Source: Pholiota molesta
Taxonomy: Eukaryota; Basidiomycota; Agaricomycetes; Agaricales; Strophariaceae
Length of the DNA stretch: 64,000 bases
Assembly (NCBI GenBank): GCA_014925825.1
Contig: JACGCK010000001.1
Location: forward strand, 806,001 to 870,000
Reading direction: 5' to 3'
Position numbers and translations under genes: made by a program. Shown here in pieces: positions 35,099-48,011 of this stretch. The notes below the pieces were generated by a model. That model ran no database searches. It was given only the letters and a program-made list of their open reading frames with translations, and was not told the origin of the DNA. Each line of letters begins with the position of its first letter. Position 1 is the first letter of the stretch.

Positions 35099-36252
35099 AT
35101 GTCTTGGATGGGAGAGCTATCAGGGGGGGAAGCACCCCCACCCTTCGTTGACGATAGCCCCGACAAAGTGCCAGATCCCTATATTCCCAACAGGATGGTC
35201 TCCACGAAGACCGCGAACCAGCCTTTCCTTGCGTAAGTGTTTATCTCCAAGAACTACGGATTTAAAGTAATGTGCTCCTTTTCTTGCCGACGCAATACAG
35301 CTATAAGGAGTACCGCGACCAACAGGAGGCGATACATGCTGCTTGGTTGGAGAAAAAGAAAGCACGCGACGAGAAGATTGCCAAAGGCGAGAAGGTTGGT
35401 CCGCTAGAACCCGACCCTACTGCTCCAGTGGAAGTCGGTGTATTTGGCCTGCTTAAATTCTTCGTCATACTGCTTGTGGTCATTGCACTTGCTGGCAAGT
35501 TCTTCACTGGAAGCTATACGTGGGAGAATCGCAGTAAATGGTTGCAACTGAATACATATTGGCCGGTGCGTTCATTCTATGTCTGGGACTACAGGGTCAA
35601 TTATTGATGCAAGGGCGTTAATATCTAGACGAACCAGCTCCTGTTCTCCGAAAGGCTGTTGGCGGAATACAACGGCCAGAATGGGAGACCCTTATATCTG
35701 GCTGTAATGCGCAGCCCTCACGGTCGCCGCTTGTCTATTTTGCTAATGACAACCATTCTATTAGATTGACGGCGATGTTTACGACGTTTCACAAGGCAAA
35801 GCATACCAGGAAGGCGGATCTTATCATCACTTGTACGTGGAGTTGTCGACAATGTTATTCATTACTTAGGTGATCGCGGATGATTAGCGTTGGCACTGAC
35901 GCAGCGCGCGCGTTTGGCACGGGTTGTTTCAAGGATCACCGGACTCATGATATTCGCGGCATGACAGAAGCTGAGTTGCGGGTCCGTTTTCTATCTTTTC
36001 CGCTTATTTGTCAAAAGATCTGACGCTCGGAAATAGGGCCTTGCCCACTGGAAAAAATTCTATGCTGAACATAAGGATTATATCAAAGTCGGAAGGGTCG
36101 TGCATCCTCCCATTGACCCTGCAACTCCCATTCCGGAACATTGTGAACCGAAGAAGGCTCAGAAGCAGAAGGAAGAGGCTGCTCAGAAAGCCACTCAAGC
36201 GAAGGTAGAAGAACAGAAAAAGCGCAAGAAGGAAGGGCACGAGGAATTATAA
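35099..36252 (+). CDS. Membrane-anchored cytochrome b5-like heme/steroid-binding protein (MAPR type)
   Basis: Starts MSWMGELSGGEAPPPFVDD; intron 1 splits an Ala codon before YKEYRDQQEAIHAAWLEKKK. One transmembrane helix (VFGLLKFFVILLVVIALAG) precedes a luminal or cytosolic cytochrome b5-like domain: LLFSERLLAEYNGQNGRPLY, AIDGDVYDVSQGKAYQEGG, SYHH, then GTDAARAFGTGCF and HRTHDIRGMTEAEL. This is the layout of membrane-associated progesterone receptor/Dap1-like proteins, which bind heme and support P450 enzymes in sterol metabolism; that role is inferred. A Lys/Glu-rich tail ends KKEGHEEL at 36252. All introns join in frame. The left end lies 78 bp from the foldback element, which may sit in its promoter. 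Confidence 0.85.
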
Positions 36253-36509
36253 TATGGCTTTATTATGTTAAGAGTAATGTATGTAGGCATGTAGTGGAAT
36301 TGCATATTGATGGATAGCATAGAGGTGGATATATATTGCTCGGGGTATCAAGGGCATATGTAGAATATTAGGGTTATGTAAGTCCTAGATGTATAGTAGA
36401 CCGCTAAAGTACCTGAGAGACCGATAAAAAATGCGAAAGGAAAAATATACAATAAGACCAGGTTATTAGCATTATCCCGAGAGATTGGCTGAGTAGATGT
36501 GTGAGGAAA

Positions 36510-37252
36510 TTAACATTGGGATTGAGGAGAGCCGTGATTAGAGAACCAATTTTTGATGAGGGGGAAATCAGCCATAGACGCGTCCATCAGCGAGCTAAAG
36601 GGAGACTCCCTGTATTTTCCGACGACAATATTCCCCCTCCATGCATATTCGGGCCTATATGCGTGGCCTTGGATGTCTCGAAGAGTTTTATTGATGGGGA
36701 ATGGTAATCCATCGCGAGACACCACAGGATAGAAAATAACGTAGGGATTGGCGAAGTTCTTGCTCATCCCGTCAAGATTATGAACGAGCTGGAGAAAAGA
36801 AGACGTCGTAAGAAGGAGACGTTGTGGAGCTTGACCTGGCCGCTAACCTGGTACTTCCATGCTTTGACACCCAATTCCTCGGGCACCTAAAAACCAAAGC
36901 CTAACGTCAATATAGATTCGCTCTCGATAAATGAAAAAAATGAGGTCTGATAACGTACGTAATCCATGTAAATTTCAGGATGAGGCATGCGGAATGGCAG
37001 CTTAGAGGCAGGATAACATGGGTCCCTACCCTTCCCTGGACTAAAAAGGCGATAAACGCGCCGTTTGTTAGATATCGCATCAAAGTTTGTCAAAGATCGT
37101 ATGGGCACATACCTTGTCATCAAGGAAACACAGTGAGTTGGACGACCTATTGAGCAGGAGACGTTGAATGGCATGCAAACACTCTCATATAACGAACACC
37201 TACCGTCTGAAGGGAAGACGATGGCCTCGAAAGTGATGAATTCTGGCTCCAT
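36510..37252 (-). CDS. Conserved basidiomycete-type protein, unknown function
   Basis: Exons join to MEPEFITFEAIVFPSD, GRPTHCVSLMTS, PGKGRDPCYPASKLPFRMPH, PEIYMDYVPEELGVKAWKYQ, LVHNLDGMSKNFANPYVIFY, PVVSRDGLPFPINKTLRDI and YAWRGNIVVGKYRESPFSSL, ending HGSPQSQC at 36510. Four short introns are needed. About 170 residues, no signal peptide, no membrane helix, no catalytic motif I can name. The clean splicing and protein-like composition argue for a real gene, and its style resembles an Agaricomycete-restricted family. Upstream in-frame Met candidates near 37350 exist but need a longer, less convincing N-terminus. Confidence 0.65.
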
Positions 37253-40200
37253 TGAGGCGTATCTGCGAGGAGATAAACCATAAGTTCCAGAGCCCGGGCT
37301 CAAATGAGGGTAGAATACGCACGCAGAGGAAGAAATAGACATGTTCGACATAGAGATAATGTGCGAGGAGAAGATTATAGAAGTAGTATTATTCGCTGGA
37401 ATAGATGTGAAAGTGGACGATGGCGATGAAAATAAAAGCCGGGTTTCTGGCGAGCTTATAAGCATTTTGGCGCCGAGCAATGAGGACGGGGTGCTGCTTC
37501 CCTGCAAGACTTGAAAAGAGGGAGTAAAGCGTTAATCTCCACGAGGACGAATGATCAAATGGTACCAAGTCCTTGACAAAGCAGCCTGCAACACTGAAGA
37601 TATTACAATGAATCTTCAATACCATCATGGGCCATTCGGTAGATTGAGACGTCAAGTGGGATCTGTGGGTCCAAAATCTTGCCGGATGTGCCAGGATGTG
37701 CCATGGCCCATAACAGGGTAGGAAGATGCCAAAGGGCCCAGCTCCTGTTTGGAAAAGCGTACAGGAGCGGCCGAATTTTGACACAATATAGAGCACTGCG
37801 CATGTTTTCGGCTTGCAATTGAGTTGGAAACGTTTTTTTTTTCAAATGCGCTTGATCGATTTGGGCGGACCCGGCGGAGGAGTGACGAGTCGAGAGCGGT
37901 TGCCAAATCAAGTAATACCCTGTTGACCGCAATATGCCGGCAGTTGCGGCAACGCCAAGATATCGACTCTAATTCTGGTCCGCTCTAATTTTCACGACTG
38001 ACATGGACAAGACTTGTAGCTTGACTGCTAATGCTTAATGTCCTGAAATGCTTCTGTGTTACCTCCCCCGACGTCTTTCAGCTACAATGCCAAGGACTCC
38101 GTCTATCAAAGGTCGAAGATGGCTTGGATTTCTGGCGACATACAGACTCAGCGACGAGCAGTACCGCGAGGTCGCACACGGCTATTTGAAACTTGTAAAG
38201 CATCCCTCGGAAATACTCATCTCTCGGCGTTGCTTGTATACGACGCACAATGAACTGTGAAATTAGCATTGGAAGGGGAAGTGCTCAGGAGTGGTCTCGC
38301 ATGGGCAACAGGCAGCGCATCAAAGCGTGTCCGCTGCATTTACTGCCTTCAGGCTGAGTCGCAATTGCTATCAATCACGACTGAGTCGGACTGACCTTTT
38401 TCAAATTCTGGGACCAAATTTGGTGTTCAAACGCTCAATACAACGACTTGGTCTTTTTTCCGTGATGTCCGAAGATCTAATGTTCGTTGCTTTTAAGGCA
38501 CATTTTTTTATGTATTCTTCGAAGACGATGTAGGAAGAACGATGGTATCGTATTTGATTTTGCGCTCAAGTTGTGTGTGCTTGATAAAATCCAGGTGCGC
38601 AACTGTTCGTCTAAAATTGAGACGGAACCAATCAAGATCAATAGGTTTCTTTTGCTCATGTTGATGCTCCTCACGCGTGGAACGCTAAGTTCTACGGGAA
38701 TATATCTTCCCTATCAAAGATTAAACAATCCGAGTCCGTGTCTCCCCAGTAAGATCGAGGGTTGGCATTTCGTTCCACTCGTTTTGTCATTGAACTCGAG
38801 GCGCTGTCCTCAGTTTGAGTTTTGGCAGCCAATTGTGATCAGTTTGCTCGGGGGAGGGGACATCGGGGATCGCAGACTACATCGGTTCTCCACAGCGTCA
38901 TGAACGGGTATGTCAGATTCTTCCAAGCGAGAGCACATGCTCAAAATCTGCACTCTCTCCAGCCCTTGTAGTGGAACTTATTGTCTCGTTATGGATTCAC
39001 CAATCGCTCCCTGCGCAACCCGTAGAATCTGACGGAATTCTAGATCTCGAGGTCCACGGTCACTCCATGTACATATACCCAATCCAGCTACTTCTTTTTG
39101 AACCCTGGAAGTGAAACCATCGAATCCATGACCGTCATAATCCGAACCGAAATGAAAACCCTTCCACAGGATCGCGAACTTCAGATAATCTGACACAGGA
39201 TTTCCATCAAAGGCCTTGTCTTTCAGGCCTGTCAGGCAGGCTGGATTCGCTGAGTTGGAATCTAAACAGCTGCAACTATTACCTTTTGTTATCGTCACGA
39301 CTCACAGCGAGGCCTGGTGCTAATATCACTATATCTAGCAGCCGCGACGGTCTCCTCGGCACTATGGGCTGGAAAATATTAACTCCCAATTCAAGCACGC
39401 TCAACGAATATATTTCACACCTTCTCATTGCTTATGGATGCCTGTCTGAAGTGGCCGTGTCTAATACCCGTTATTCAACACTAACGCCGTGGAGATGACT
39501 GTGAGTTAGAGTTGCTCCAGCTTTTATTCCTCTGTTCTGATATTATTGACAAATGAGCGCGTATTTCAGATATTTTTCCTCAATACCCGTACCATAATAA
39601 AACCCATAGGATCTGCGATATGGGGATTTGTAGTCGTCTATAAACATACTAGCTCAAGACTCGCAGTCGCGGAGCAATGCTTAATCTATGGCATCCTTTA
39701 CGGTGGAAGACCAAATTCATGTCCCTTCCGGATCAAGAACGTCGATATAATGGCTTTATTTCCTTTGGCTTTTTTACTTCGCCTGAAATAGCTCACATAA
39801 TCGACCCCCACCCCCTTCTTCGTGCAGCAATCGTCTTGTTGATATATTGGCAACGTCTCGCGATGGCAAATAATTGGAACTGGTCTCAGGCGTTTATCAG
39901 CTAAACAATAATTGCTCTGGGTTCTAGTCCCTTGAGCATCGAAACGTCTAGCCTCTGCACTCAAACATGATCTAACAGCATTGAAAGCCCGATTTTAATC
40001 CTGAACTCTGAGTATCCAAAAGTTAGGACGAAATCGGAGCACGATGTCAACTCTAGCAGCTGATTATAGTTTCTTACTGAGTTTCGAGATTTTTCTCTTT
40101 AAAGGGAGCATAAATCACTACGATAAATAACCAAGAATTACCATGTCGCCAGTGGTTGACGATAGTAATTAGCATTCTCCTACTGATCAGATCAGTAGAT

Positions 40201-40372
40201 CAGTGGGTAATGCTGGTACTAGTAGTGTGGAGTGTGTGAATTTCCAAGGAACGTGATCAGTCGCATTTTGACGCGTCTTGTCTTTCGGACTTCTCATTAC
40301 CCCTCCTCCCTTTTCTCCGATACCCACAGACAACGACGCTCCCTTTATTCTAATTCTCGGAGACCCTTAGCT
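37253..40372. other. Gene-poor 3.1-kb interval
   Basis: No strong gene. Short frames on both strands (for example 38048-38260 and 39546-39904 plus; 37389-37932 minus) show no recognised domains and no coherent exon chain. A poly-T/A run lies near 37833-37842. The right edge holds the NUP120 promoter and possibly an upstream in-frame extension from 40232. Confidence 0.4.
38978..39298 (-). CDS. Doubtful hypothetical protein or gene remnant
   Basis: A 106-codon frame with protein-like composition (AFDGNPVSDYLKFAILWKGF, then FGSDYDGHGFDGFTSRVQKE), ending GESITRQ. No family recognised; it could be a single exon, a decayed gene or chance. Confidence 0.2.
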   Translation of the reverse strand: MTITKGNSCSCLDSNSANPACLTGLKDKAFDGNPVSDYLKFAILWKGFHFGSDYDGHGFDGFTSRVQKEVAGLGICTWSDRGPRDLEFRQILRVAQGAIGESITRQ

Positions 40373-43300
40373 ATGGATGACTATTATCTCGTCGCGAGCC
40401 ACATTTCGCCACTAAGTTCAATACCACCATTATCGTTCGTGGTTCAAACAACGCGCCAAAATGCACCGCTAGCAGCAGGTGTCCACGACAATGACCTACC
40501 AATAGATCACGCGACTTGTAGCTCTGTATTAACAACCCCTGCCACAGGAACGATTCTTCTGCGCGTCATACACGGTGGACTAATCGTCGAACTCATATCG
40601 CTGTCGACTCCGGTACCGCCACTCCGAATCGTCTTCCCAGCAACAGTCCTTCCTGCACCTTCTCTATTTCTGTGGGGAGAATCAGAGTTGCACCTTATTT
40701 TGGCTACAGACATTCGCTCACTGCACCGATTGATCATCCCAATCGACGGTCTCAAGTTATGGCAGAACCAAGTTGAAAGCATTTGGTCTCGAGAATACGC
40801 CATCCGAAACTTGCCAGCAGAACACACGACAGGATGCGCTGTACATGTACAAGGGACACATTGTGTAGCTATCAGCCTCCCAAACGGTGTTTTGCTCAGA
40901 CTTGAAGCAGAGTCCATGGGTTACGATAGTCATGACGGTACGCCTTGCTCTTCATCGCAAGTAAAGCTTGAGCTTAAAGGGTCGTTTCCTTTTGCAGAAG
41001 AGTGGGCCGAATCGATCTTCCATCACGGTTCATTCCTATCATCCCTTACTGCTTTCCTTCCCCTTCACTCGTCAACGCCCAATGCAGCCGATATTATCTC
41101 TCTGGCCTCCCATCCATGGCCCACAGACATCCTTAATGTATGGACTTTGTCTCGAGATCGCACGCTGCGTCTATGGAAACCAAAGCTTGGTTGCGTCGCG
41201 TCTAAAACGTTACCTCCCAGCCCAAATATGAAAGATCTAACCGTGAGTGGATCTTTCAGCGGAAAATATCTCCTACTCGATGCCGAACAACAAAATCTTG
41301 TCAAAGTGTTTTCTCTTATCTCGGAAGAAGGGGACAGAGTCGACATATACGTTCTTGTCTTCATACCCACCCCTTCTTCTACCTCAGGCGGGTTTTTCTG
41401 CTTGCTCGACAGCTCGTCCGACCATCTCGTGGAAGTCGGCATGATTGAATGTCCTAAGCATACTGCACATTGTCACCTTCAGGATTTCACCATCAATGGC
41501 AACAAACTTTACGCACTCTGGGATCGTCAAGGACAATCCATGGTAGAGAGGGCCGAAATCGACATAGCAGCGCTGAAAATGAACAATGTCCCATCTACCC
41601 CATGGAAAACCTCATACTATGCGCACGAACCCGAATTAACTCCCGCATATATGGAAGAACAACTTATTTCTCGCGGATCGTTGTCAGAGAAATTCCTTCA
41701 AGCGATTATGAAACCTGGCGTCTTCTCTTCCCTTACCCTCCGTACGGCATTGGACAAGTATGTCGATGCATGTCTTTCGATTCCAGGCCCTCCACCACCG
41801 CAACTTCTCAACACCTATTCTTCTCTTTGTGAAAACATAGCTGCCGTCGTTGGCTGTACGGTGACCTTGAATCGCGATCCTCAGACAGGCGGCTTCCAGT
41901 ATGCGAACTATTGGACTGCGCTGAAAAGAGATTGGGAAGGTTTTGTCGCTAGATGTCGAGAAGTGGAGCGCAGCGCTAGGTGGCCACTCGCCATAGCCGC
42001 TCACGGTGAAGATCAAGTCCTTGTGGTCGAACGGGAGAGGATGGGTTCTTTGGTTACAGAGGACGTCCCCATTTACCTTCGCCGATCCCTCGAACGGGAT
42101 CAGCCTTTGCATATACAATACGAACTACTCGGTATCCTCTGGGCACTTCGTTCTAAACTTGGCCCTACCGTACTCACTGAGATGGAAACTCAAATAGTAG
42201 ATATCTTGCATCAAGAAACTGCCTTTTCGTTTGCAGAGGTTTTACAGGATACAGCAAACCAAATCAAGTTATTGGATGTTTTGGACGAAGGTTCGCAAAG
42301 TTGGTTCGCTGGTCGGCTCCAAAGCATCGCAGATATGGACACAGCAACTCGGAATGCTCTCGACTCGATAGGGAGCTTTGACTTGGCGATCAAGCATGAA
42401 TATACCGACAATGAGCTCCTTCACCCACCTCCATCCTCTGAATGGATACGCTCCCAATCTGCTGCATATGTCACCACTACCGTCGGAGCCAGATATGACC
42501 TCTGCCTTTGTCTTATCATATCCTTATTATTCCAGGCGGAATCCTTGCCTATGTGGGATGCATCGCTTTTAGCCGAAGTATTTGCTGTATTCCGCGGCCT
42601 CGCTATGTTGCGATTTATTGGCAACCAGCCGGCGGAAGCTAAAAATCCTCAAAATGCAGCCGCAGCCTCCGCAGACGATGTTGTCGCTCAAATGCGCAAT
42701 ATGAATGTATCCAGCAACAAACACCTGACCACTTCCAAATCTTCCTTGATGCATCATCTTATTTCTCAATCCCAAACTGCTGATGGCATCGCTTCAATTG
42801 CCCATAACTTTTTGGATGCAACAGGGCTCCTCCAATCCATATCGCCTGCGCATGCTACTAAGCATGAGATTCTATTTTGCGATCGCATCCAAAAACTTGG
42901 ATTTTATAATACCAGCATGAGGTTGCTAGGCTGGCTTCCTCGAACTCCTGCCGCTACATTTTTGCAAGCTCAAATACTATTGACACTTGGTAGAGTGGAT
43001 GATGCCTCCCAGTTATTCGAGAAGTTAGCTGGAGCCTTTGGTACGTCGTTCCTTCTAACTGGGCTTCTTGCTGCTCAACGGCCTACAGGTATCAGTAATT
43101 TAACCTTGGAAGATTCTGATGCATTAGTATCGGTCCTTCCTCTGGGTCGTCAAATTGACTCTCAATGGTCGTTTTATGTTTTCGCCGCCGATCTATTCAG
43201 GAACACATTTGTGCATCACGAGGTTCTCTTTTCGCAACTAGCGATTCAAGTTGCGCCTCCAGGTGCTGAGACTGGCTCGCTTTGGAATACTGTTGTGAAA

Positions 43301-44936
43301 GGGTACATGGACCTTGGCCTATACAGTGACGCATATGCATCTATTATGACCATGCCTTTTGAGAAGCAGTTGGTATTTTATTTCTCGTTGATAATTCGAT
43401 TCTCATACAGAATTTTACAGGAAAAGAGAATGCGCCAGCCAGTTGGCCATACGGATGTGCGAAGAAAATGCGGTCCAGAAGCTGATGAATTTCGATTTCG
43501 TTGGGATCGCCGGCGAAGTCGAAGCAGCTTTAGCTTTCAAGGCCCGAAACGCTGACCCTCGTATCAGGCCTTCTTATTCGCGAATCCTCTATACCTGGTA
43601 TACCCGCCGAGGAGACTATCGCAATGGTCAGTGGCGAGCGTTAATTCTCCATATCATATTGACTGACTTATGGTGTATAGCCTCTCTGACCATGTATCAG
43701 CGTGCCCGAAAGCTGCAGGATGTTATCACTGATGTGACATCGTTCATTGCTTTGGCCGAAGACCAGCTAGAAGCTCTATCAGTGGCCGTCAATGCGTTGA
43801 ACCTGGTGGACGAAAAGAACGCTTGGGTATTGATGCCTATAGTCTCCGATACAGTAAGTAACGTCTACAAAGATCATATCATCATGTTCAATAATTTTTA
43901 TTAGTCTCGAAAGCGCCAAAAGCTCTCTAAGCATATTCCAGAATCGAAATATATGTCAAATAAGCACGATGCTGAGATCATCCATCTCAGCGATATGGAG
44001 TATGACTGTGCGCTTCTTCGAGCTCAGATAGACAGCGTCAAGCAAGACCCGTCCATCCTTTCATCTCCGGGTAGGCCAATCATTAGTTCCCTTTTGATTT
44101 TAATTGACCTGCTTCTGCGATAGAATATCTTCTACCGCCTTCTCTCATTGTTATGAGACTGGCAAAAGCAAACCAGTATGATCAAGCTATGGCTATTGCT
44201 CAGAGTTTAAAAGTGGACATGACTGATGTCTTCAATCACTTAACAAACCAATGTCTTCGCCTCTCCCGAAATCCCGGTTCTGTGCTGTAAGGCGTGTTTC
44301 ATTAACTCATCATGTCGTATTTACGCTCCGTTACAGGCAGGAAGATACCTCAGGATGGTTGCTGACAGACAACGCGGCCTCTTGGCAAGGAACTCCATCG
44401 GACCGAGGGTGGAGATATCTGCAGCAGTCTTTAAAACGATATGACAGCGCTGAAAATGATTACCGTTACGCTAAAGCTTCTTTGGAACGATTCTTAGTGT
44501 GGGCAGGTCCCTATCATCACCACCGTGGCTCATTGATATTTTGGAGGTACGTCACTGCACCAATATGCAAACACTGACAGATCTAATCCAGTACATATAC
44601 CAGAAATACCAGCCTGAATATCTTATTCGTATCAGTCTGCGATACGAAAACATCGCAGATGCTGTAAATTATACCTATGCCCTCCTTCTGAAGGTACTTG
44701 AATTTCGGTATTCTTTTCAAACCAACGTTCTGACTTCCTTCTTCCAGTCCGATAAACAACTTAGCCGAGAGGCGACCAAGCAAGCCTCCGCCTCGTGGCT
44801 ACCTTACGCTCTGATTGATCAGGTGCTTATCGCTGCAGATACGTTAATGAACCCACCAGGAAACCTCTCGCAGCTCAGAGCTGCTATAAATGCCCGGGTG
44901 AAACGCATGCAAAAATTTAGCCAAAACGTTTCATGA
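40373..44936 (+). CDS. NUP120: Nucleoporin NUP120/NUP160 of the Y-complex; two apparent frame breaks
   Basis: Scaffold nucleoporin of the NUP107-160 (Y) complex. A large first exon from MDDYYLVASHISPLSS (40373; an in-frame Met at 40232 is less likely) gives the N-terminal beta-propeller (for example HPWPTDILNVWTLSRDRTLR, LWKPKLGC) and the start of the helical domain. Later exons read CASQLAIRMCEENAVQKLMN, DFVGIAGEVEAALAFKARN, SYSRILYTWYTRRGDYRN, VNALNLVDEKNAWVLMP, YQPEYLIRISLRYENIADAV and ASASWLPYALIDQVL, ending KFSQNVS. About 1,380 residues. The frame is off by one base after intron 43373-43420 (AAAA at 43422-43425) and near 44501-44503 (GGG, between RFLVW and RSLSSPPWLIDILE). The family call is firm from the C-terminal NUP160-type blocks; whether the frame is truly broken is open. 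Confidence 0.85.
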
Positions 44937-45143
44937 TACGAAAGTCGCACCAGTTTCGCTGTTTTGTTGTAATCTATCCCTGTTGACATGTTATCTGTTG
45001 CATTCGAGTTAGAAGATTTCACATTCGACGCACAAAGCTACTTACTGACTGATGGATATCCATTTACACATGAGGGAGACACCACTTGATAATAAGTACT
45101 CCGTGTTGCGCATGCTTATTCTGTCGCGTGGGCACGCAGGCAG

Positions 45144-45341
45144 ATGAATAAAGCAGTCATAGCCTTACAAGATGATAAAATCGAGGAAGGAGAAACAAGA
45201 AATGTGGCAGAGATATCAGACCCTTCTAATGCGTGGAGCGGTGCTAATTATGAAAGCCTAATTTGGCGGCGCGCGTTGGAAGAGCAATTACAAACCTTGA
45301 TCAAACCACCACCTCACGACGTTGACAGTCAACAAAGCTAA
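45144..45341 (+). CDS. Possible small acidic protein, unknown
   Basis: A 65-codon frame between NUP120 and the transporter, starting MNKAVIALQDDKIEEGETR and ending DVDSQQS. The segment WSGANYESLIWRRALEEQ looks protein-like and a possible acceptor precedes the ATG, so it may be the last exon of a small gene. No family recognised. The rest of 44937-45546 holds nothing I can support. Confidence 0.3.
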   Translation: MNKAVIALQDDKIEEGETRNVAEISDPSNAWSGANYESLIWRRALEEQLQTLIKPPPHDVDSQQS

Positions 45342-45546
45342 ACCAAACGACCCAAAGCTGGAGAGCTGAGGCGAGCTTGTATTCAATCGTTATTATTGCG
45401 TCTTCAACTTTTTATTAATTTTAACATTCATACGGATTCGCATGGTTAGCAACTTTCACCCTTCAAGCCGGATGCTTCGTTTACATATCTCGTAGAGTGT
45501 CAATAATGTTGGCTACATAGCACTATCGCCGTCTGCTGAAGCATCA

Positions 45547-48011
45547 GTGTCACGATATTATCCTCCCCAGGACGCAGATTCACCATTGCTACCCTCTGAC
45601 AACGCCAATAAACCAGACGGCGGCAGAACACTCGAACTTCAGGGCGGAACTTTCACTGTGGATTCTGATGGACACAGTTATTCATACGCATATGGGCCCA
45701 AGGGGCTTGCAGGACTTCGTCATAACCGTTATGCACTGTTATGTGCATTCTTTGCCTCGATTGGAGGCTTAGAATTTGGATATGATCAAGGAGTGGTAAG
45801 TGGCCTTATAGATGCCAGTTTTCGCGTCTCTTCCATGTCCTATCGTTAGCTATGGCTATGCATGCAACTCATGAAATTCCCATTAGATTGCAAATGTACT
45901 CGTCATGAAGGATTTCTTACAACGCTGGCCCGTCACACCGCTCCAGAAAGGAATCATGAGTACGTTCATCTCCTTGGATTCTGAATATGACCGTTCCACA
46001 AAAGTCATATAATTATGTCTTTCGCTTTCTATAGCGGCAGTTTTGGAGCTAGGAGCATTGATTGGCGCACTCACAGCGGGCGTCTATGCAGATAGATTTT
46101 CGCGAGGGAAATCCATTGTCGCTGCTTGTAGTAAGCATTTATTGCTGCATAAGCGCTTGCTTGTGTCAGGACCCATTCAGCTCAATATAAGGTTTCTAGT
46201 CATCTTTTGCATAGGATCGTCCTTCCAATGTTTTGCGCAACAACTGAGCCATATATTTATTGGACGAGCGCTTGGTGGTGTTGGGGTAGGAGCATTGAGG
46301 TTTGTATTTGAACCTATTTCTCCACTCGTTATTCACTCGCCCCAAAGCATGCTTTCCCCACTCTACATGGCCGAAATCAGCCCTCCCGAAGTCCGAGGAT
46401 CCCTTATGGCACTCGAACAGCTTTCCATAGTCCTGGGCGTAGTCTTCGGCTTTTGGACAGGATTCATGACGCGCGAACGTATGTCCAGTCTCCTTTGTTC
46501 CCCTGTGGAATTATCTTCAATTCTTATATGTTAGTCGCCGGCTCTGCATCTTGGCGCGTCCCACTTGGCATCCAACTTGTACCAGGAATAATCCTTGCAG
46601 TAGGATGTTTTTTCCTTCCACCATCGCCCCGGCTACTGGTACTGCATGGTAAATATGACGACGCACGTGCAAGTCTGGCAAGACTTAGGATGAGAACTCC
46701 AGAGGAGGCGGAGGGCGATTTATTGCTGCAGGTTCACCTTTGAACTCGTTCTTGATGTTTAATTAGCCTGACCATGATCATCCACAGCTGGAGCTCTTAG
46801 AGATGCGCGTGGAAACAACGCTGATTCAAAGAGTAATGGAGCATGAGCTCGAAATTACTCGCCCAAATGAGCCTACAAAGCCTTTCTCTGGATTTGGGAC
46901 AGAGTGGCGAGCATGGAAGAAGCTTTTTGAGGAGCGCTATAGGGATCGAACTTGGATCGGGGTGTTGATTATGGTATTCCAACGTAGGTGTTTTTTTATT
47001 GAAACTGGAAATTCAATTCGGCACTCAACGCACTGCAAATATCATATTGTAATTCCCTAATTTTCAGAATGGTCCGGAATCAACGCTCTCTTATACTATG
47101 GTCCGACTCTCGTACATAGCATAGGTCTCCGAGGGGACACGGTTACTCTCCTGGTCTCGGGAGGTATAGGAATTGTGCAGCTCATCGCAGTGCTGCCTGC
47201 AATTGTGTGGATCGACAGAGTCGGCAGACGGCCTCTGCTCCGAGGTAACTTGTGGGATATCTTGACCAGAGCTGGCGATATGATCTGATTGAAAAATATT
47301 CTGCAGGAGGAAGCTTCGCAATGGCATTGTCGCACCTAGGCATCGCAGTGCTAGTAATACTTTTCCAAGCTAATTGGCCAGCTCACCGGTTTGCAGCGTG
47401 GATGGCAGTTGGGTATGATTTGTAGTCAGCTTCGATCCCATTCTATCTTCTGACATATCTGTGTTGTCGCAGCGGAATATACATGTTTACCTTCGCCTAC
47501 GGGGTCTCTTTTGGCCCTATTGGATGGGTCCTTCCTAGTGAAGTTTTTCCCCTTTCTATGCGAAGCAAGGGTGTGGCACTGAGCACGGCCTCTAACTGGA
47601 TTAACAATTGTATGTTCACCTTTGTCACCATTCTAAATTCTTCAACAACTCTCATCATACATAGTCTTCATTGGCCTCCTGACACCTTTATTTGTGGATT
47701 TCTCTCCTTCGTAAGTGGGATTCCTCCTTTGAATACATAGGTACCTCAAAACTGATCTTGTGGAACCCAGTCTAACGTTTCTCGTCTTTGCTGGTGCATG
47801 TACACTGGCATACTTCTGGGCAACCCATCTCGTACCAGAGACCGCAAACGTTCGCTCGAGGAAGTGGAGAAACTCTTCCGGTCCAAGGCTGGAAGTGAAG
47901 ACCTACAGCTCAAAAGCGAGGTGTGTAATTCCTCTTTCCCTGGTCCTTCGACCTAATAAACGTATGCTTCTTTATGCTCAGATTGACAGGAATTGGGACT
48001 TAGAAGCTTGA
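45547..48011 (+). CDS. MFS sugar transporter; unusual start and one apparent frame break
   Basis: Twelve-helix sugar:H+ symporter-type major facilitator in the plasma membrane. Seen: SRYYPPQDADSPLLPSD; CAFFASIGGLEFGYDQGV; ADRFSRGKS; FIGRALGGVGVGALS; MAEISPPEVRGSLMALEQ; the mid-loop PPSPRLLVLHGKYDDAR; QQWSGINALLYYGPTLV; AIVWIDRVGRRPLLRGG; and FGPIGWVLPSEVFPL. The C-terminal VPETANV stands for the usual PETKG signature, and the last residues are IDRNWDLEA. There is no ATG in frame: the first codon here is GTG in CAGTGTCACG, which suggests a start codon split by an intron (A in an upstream exon plus TG after CAG). One base seems missing at 47851-47852 (between VPETANV and SLEEVEKLFRSKAG). Substrate not deducible. 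Confidence 0.87.
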
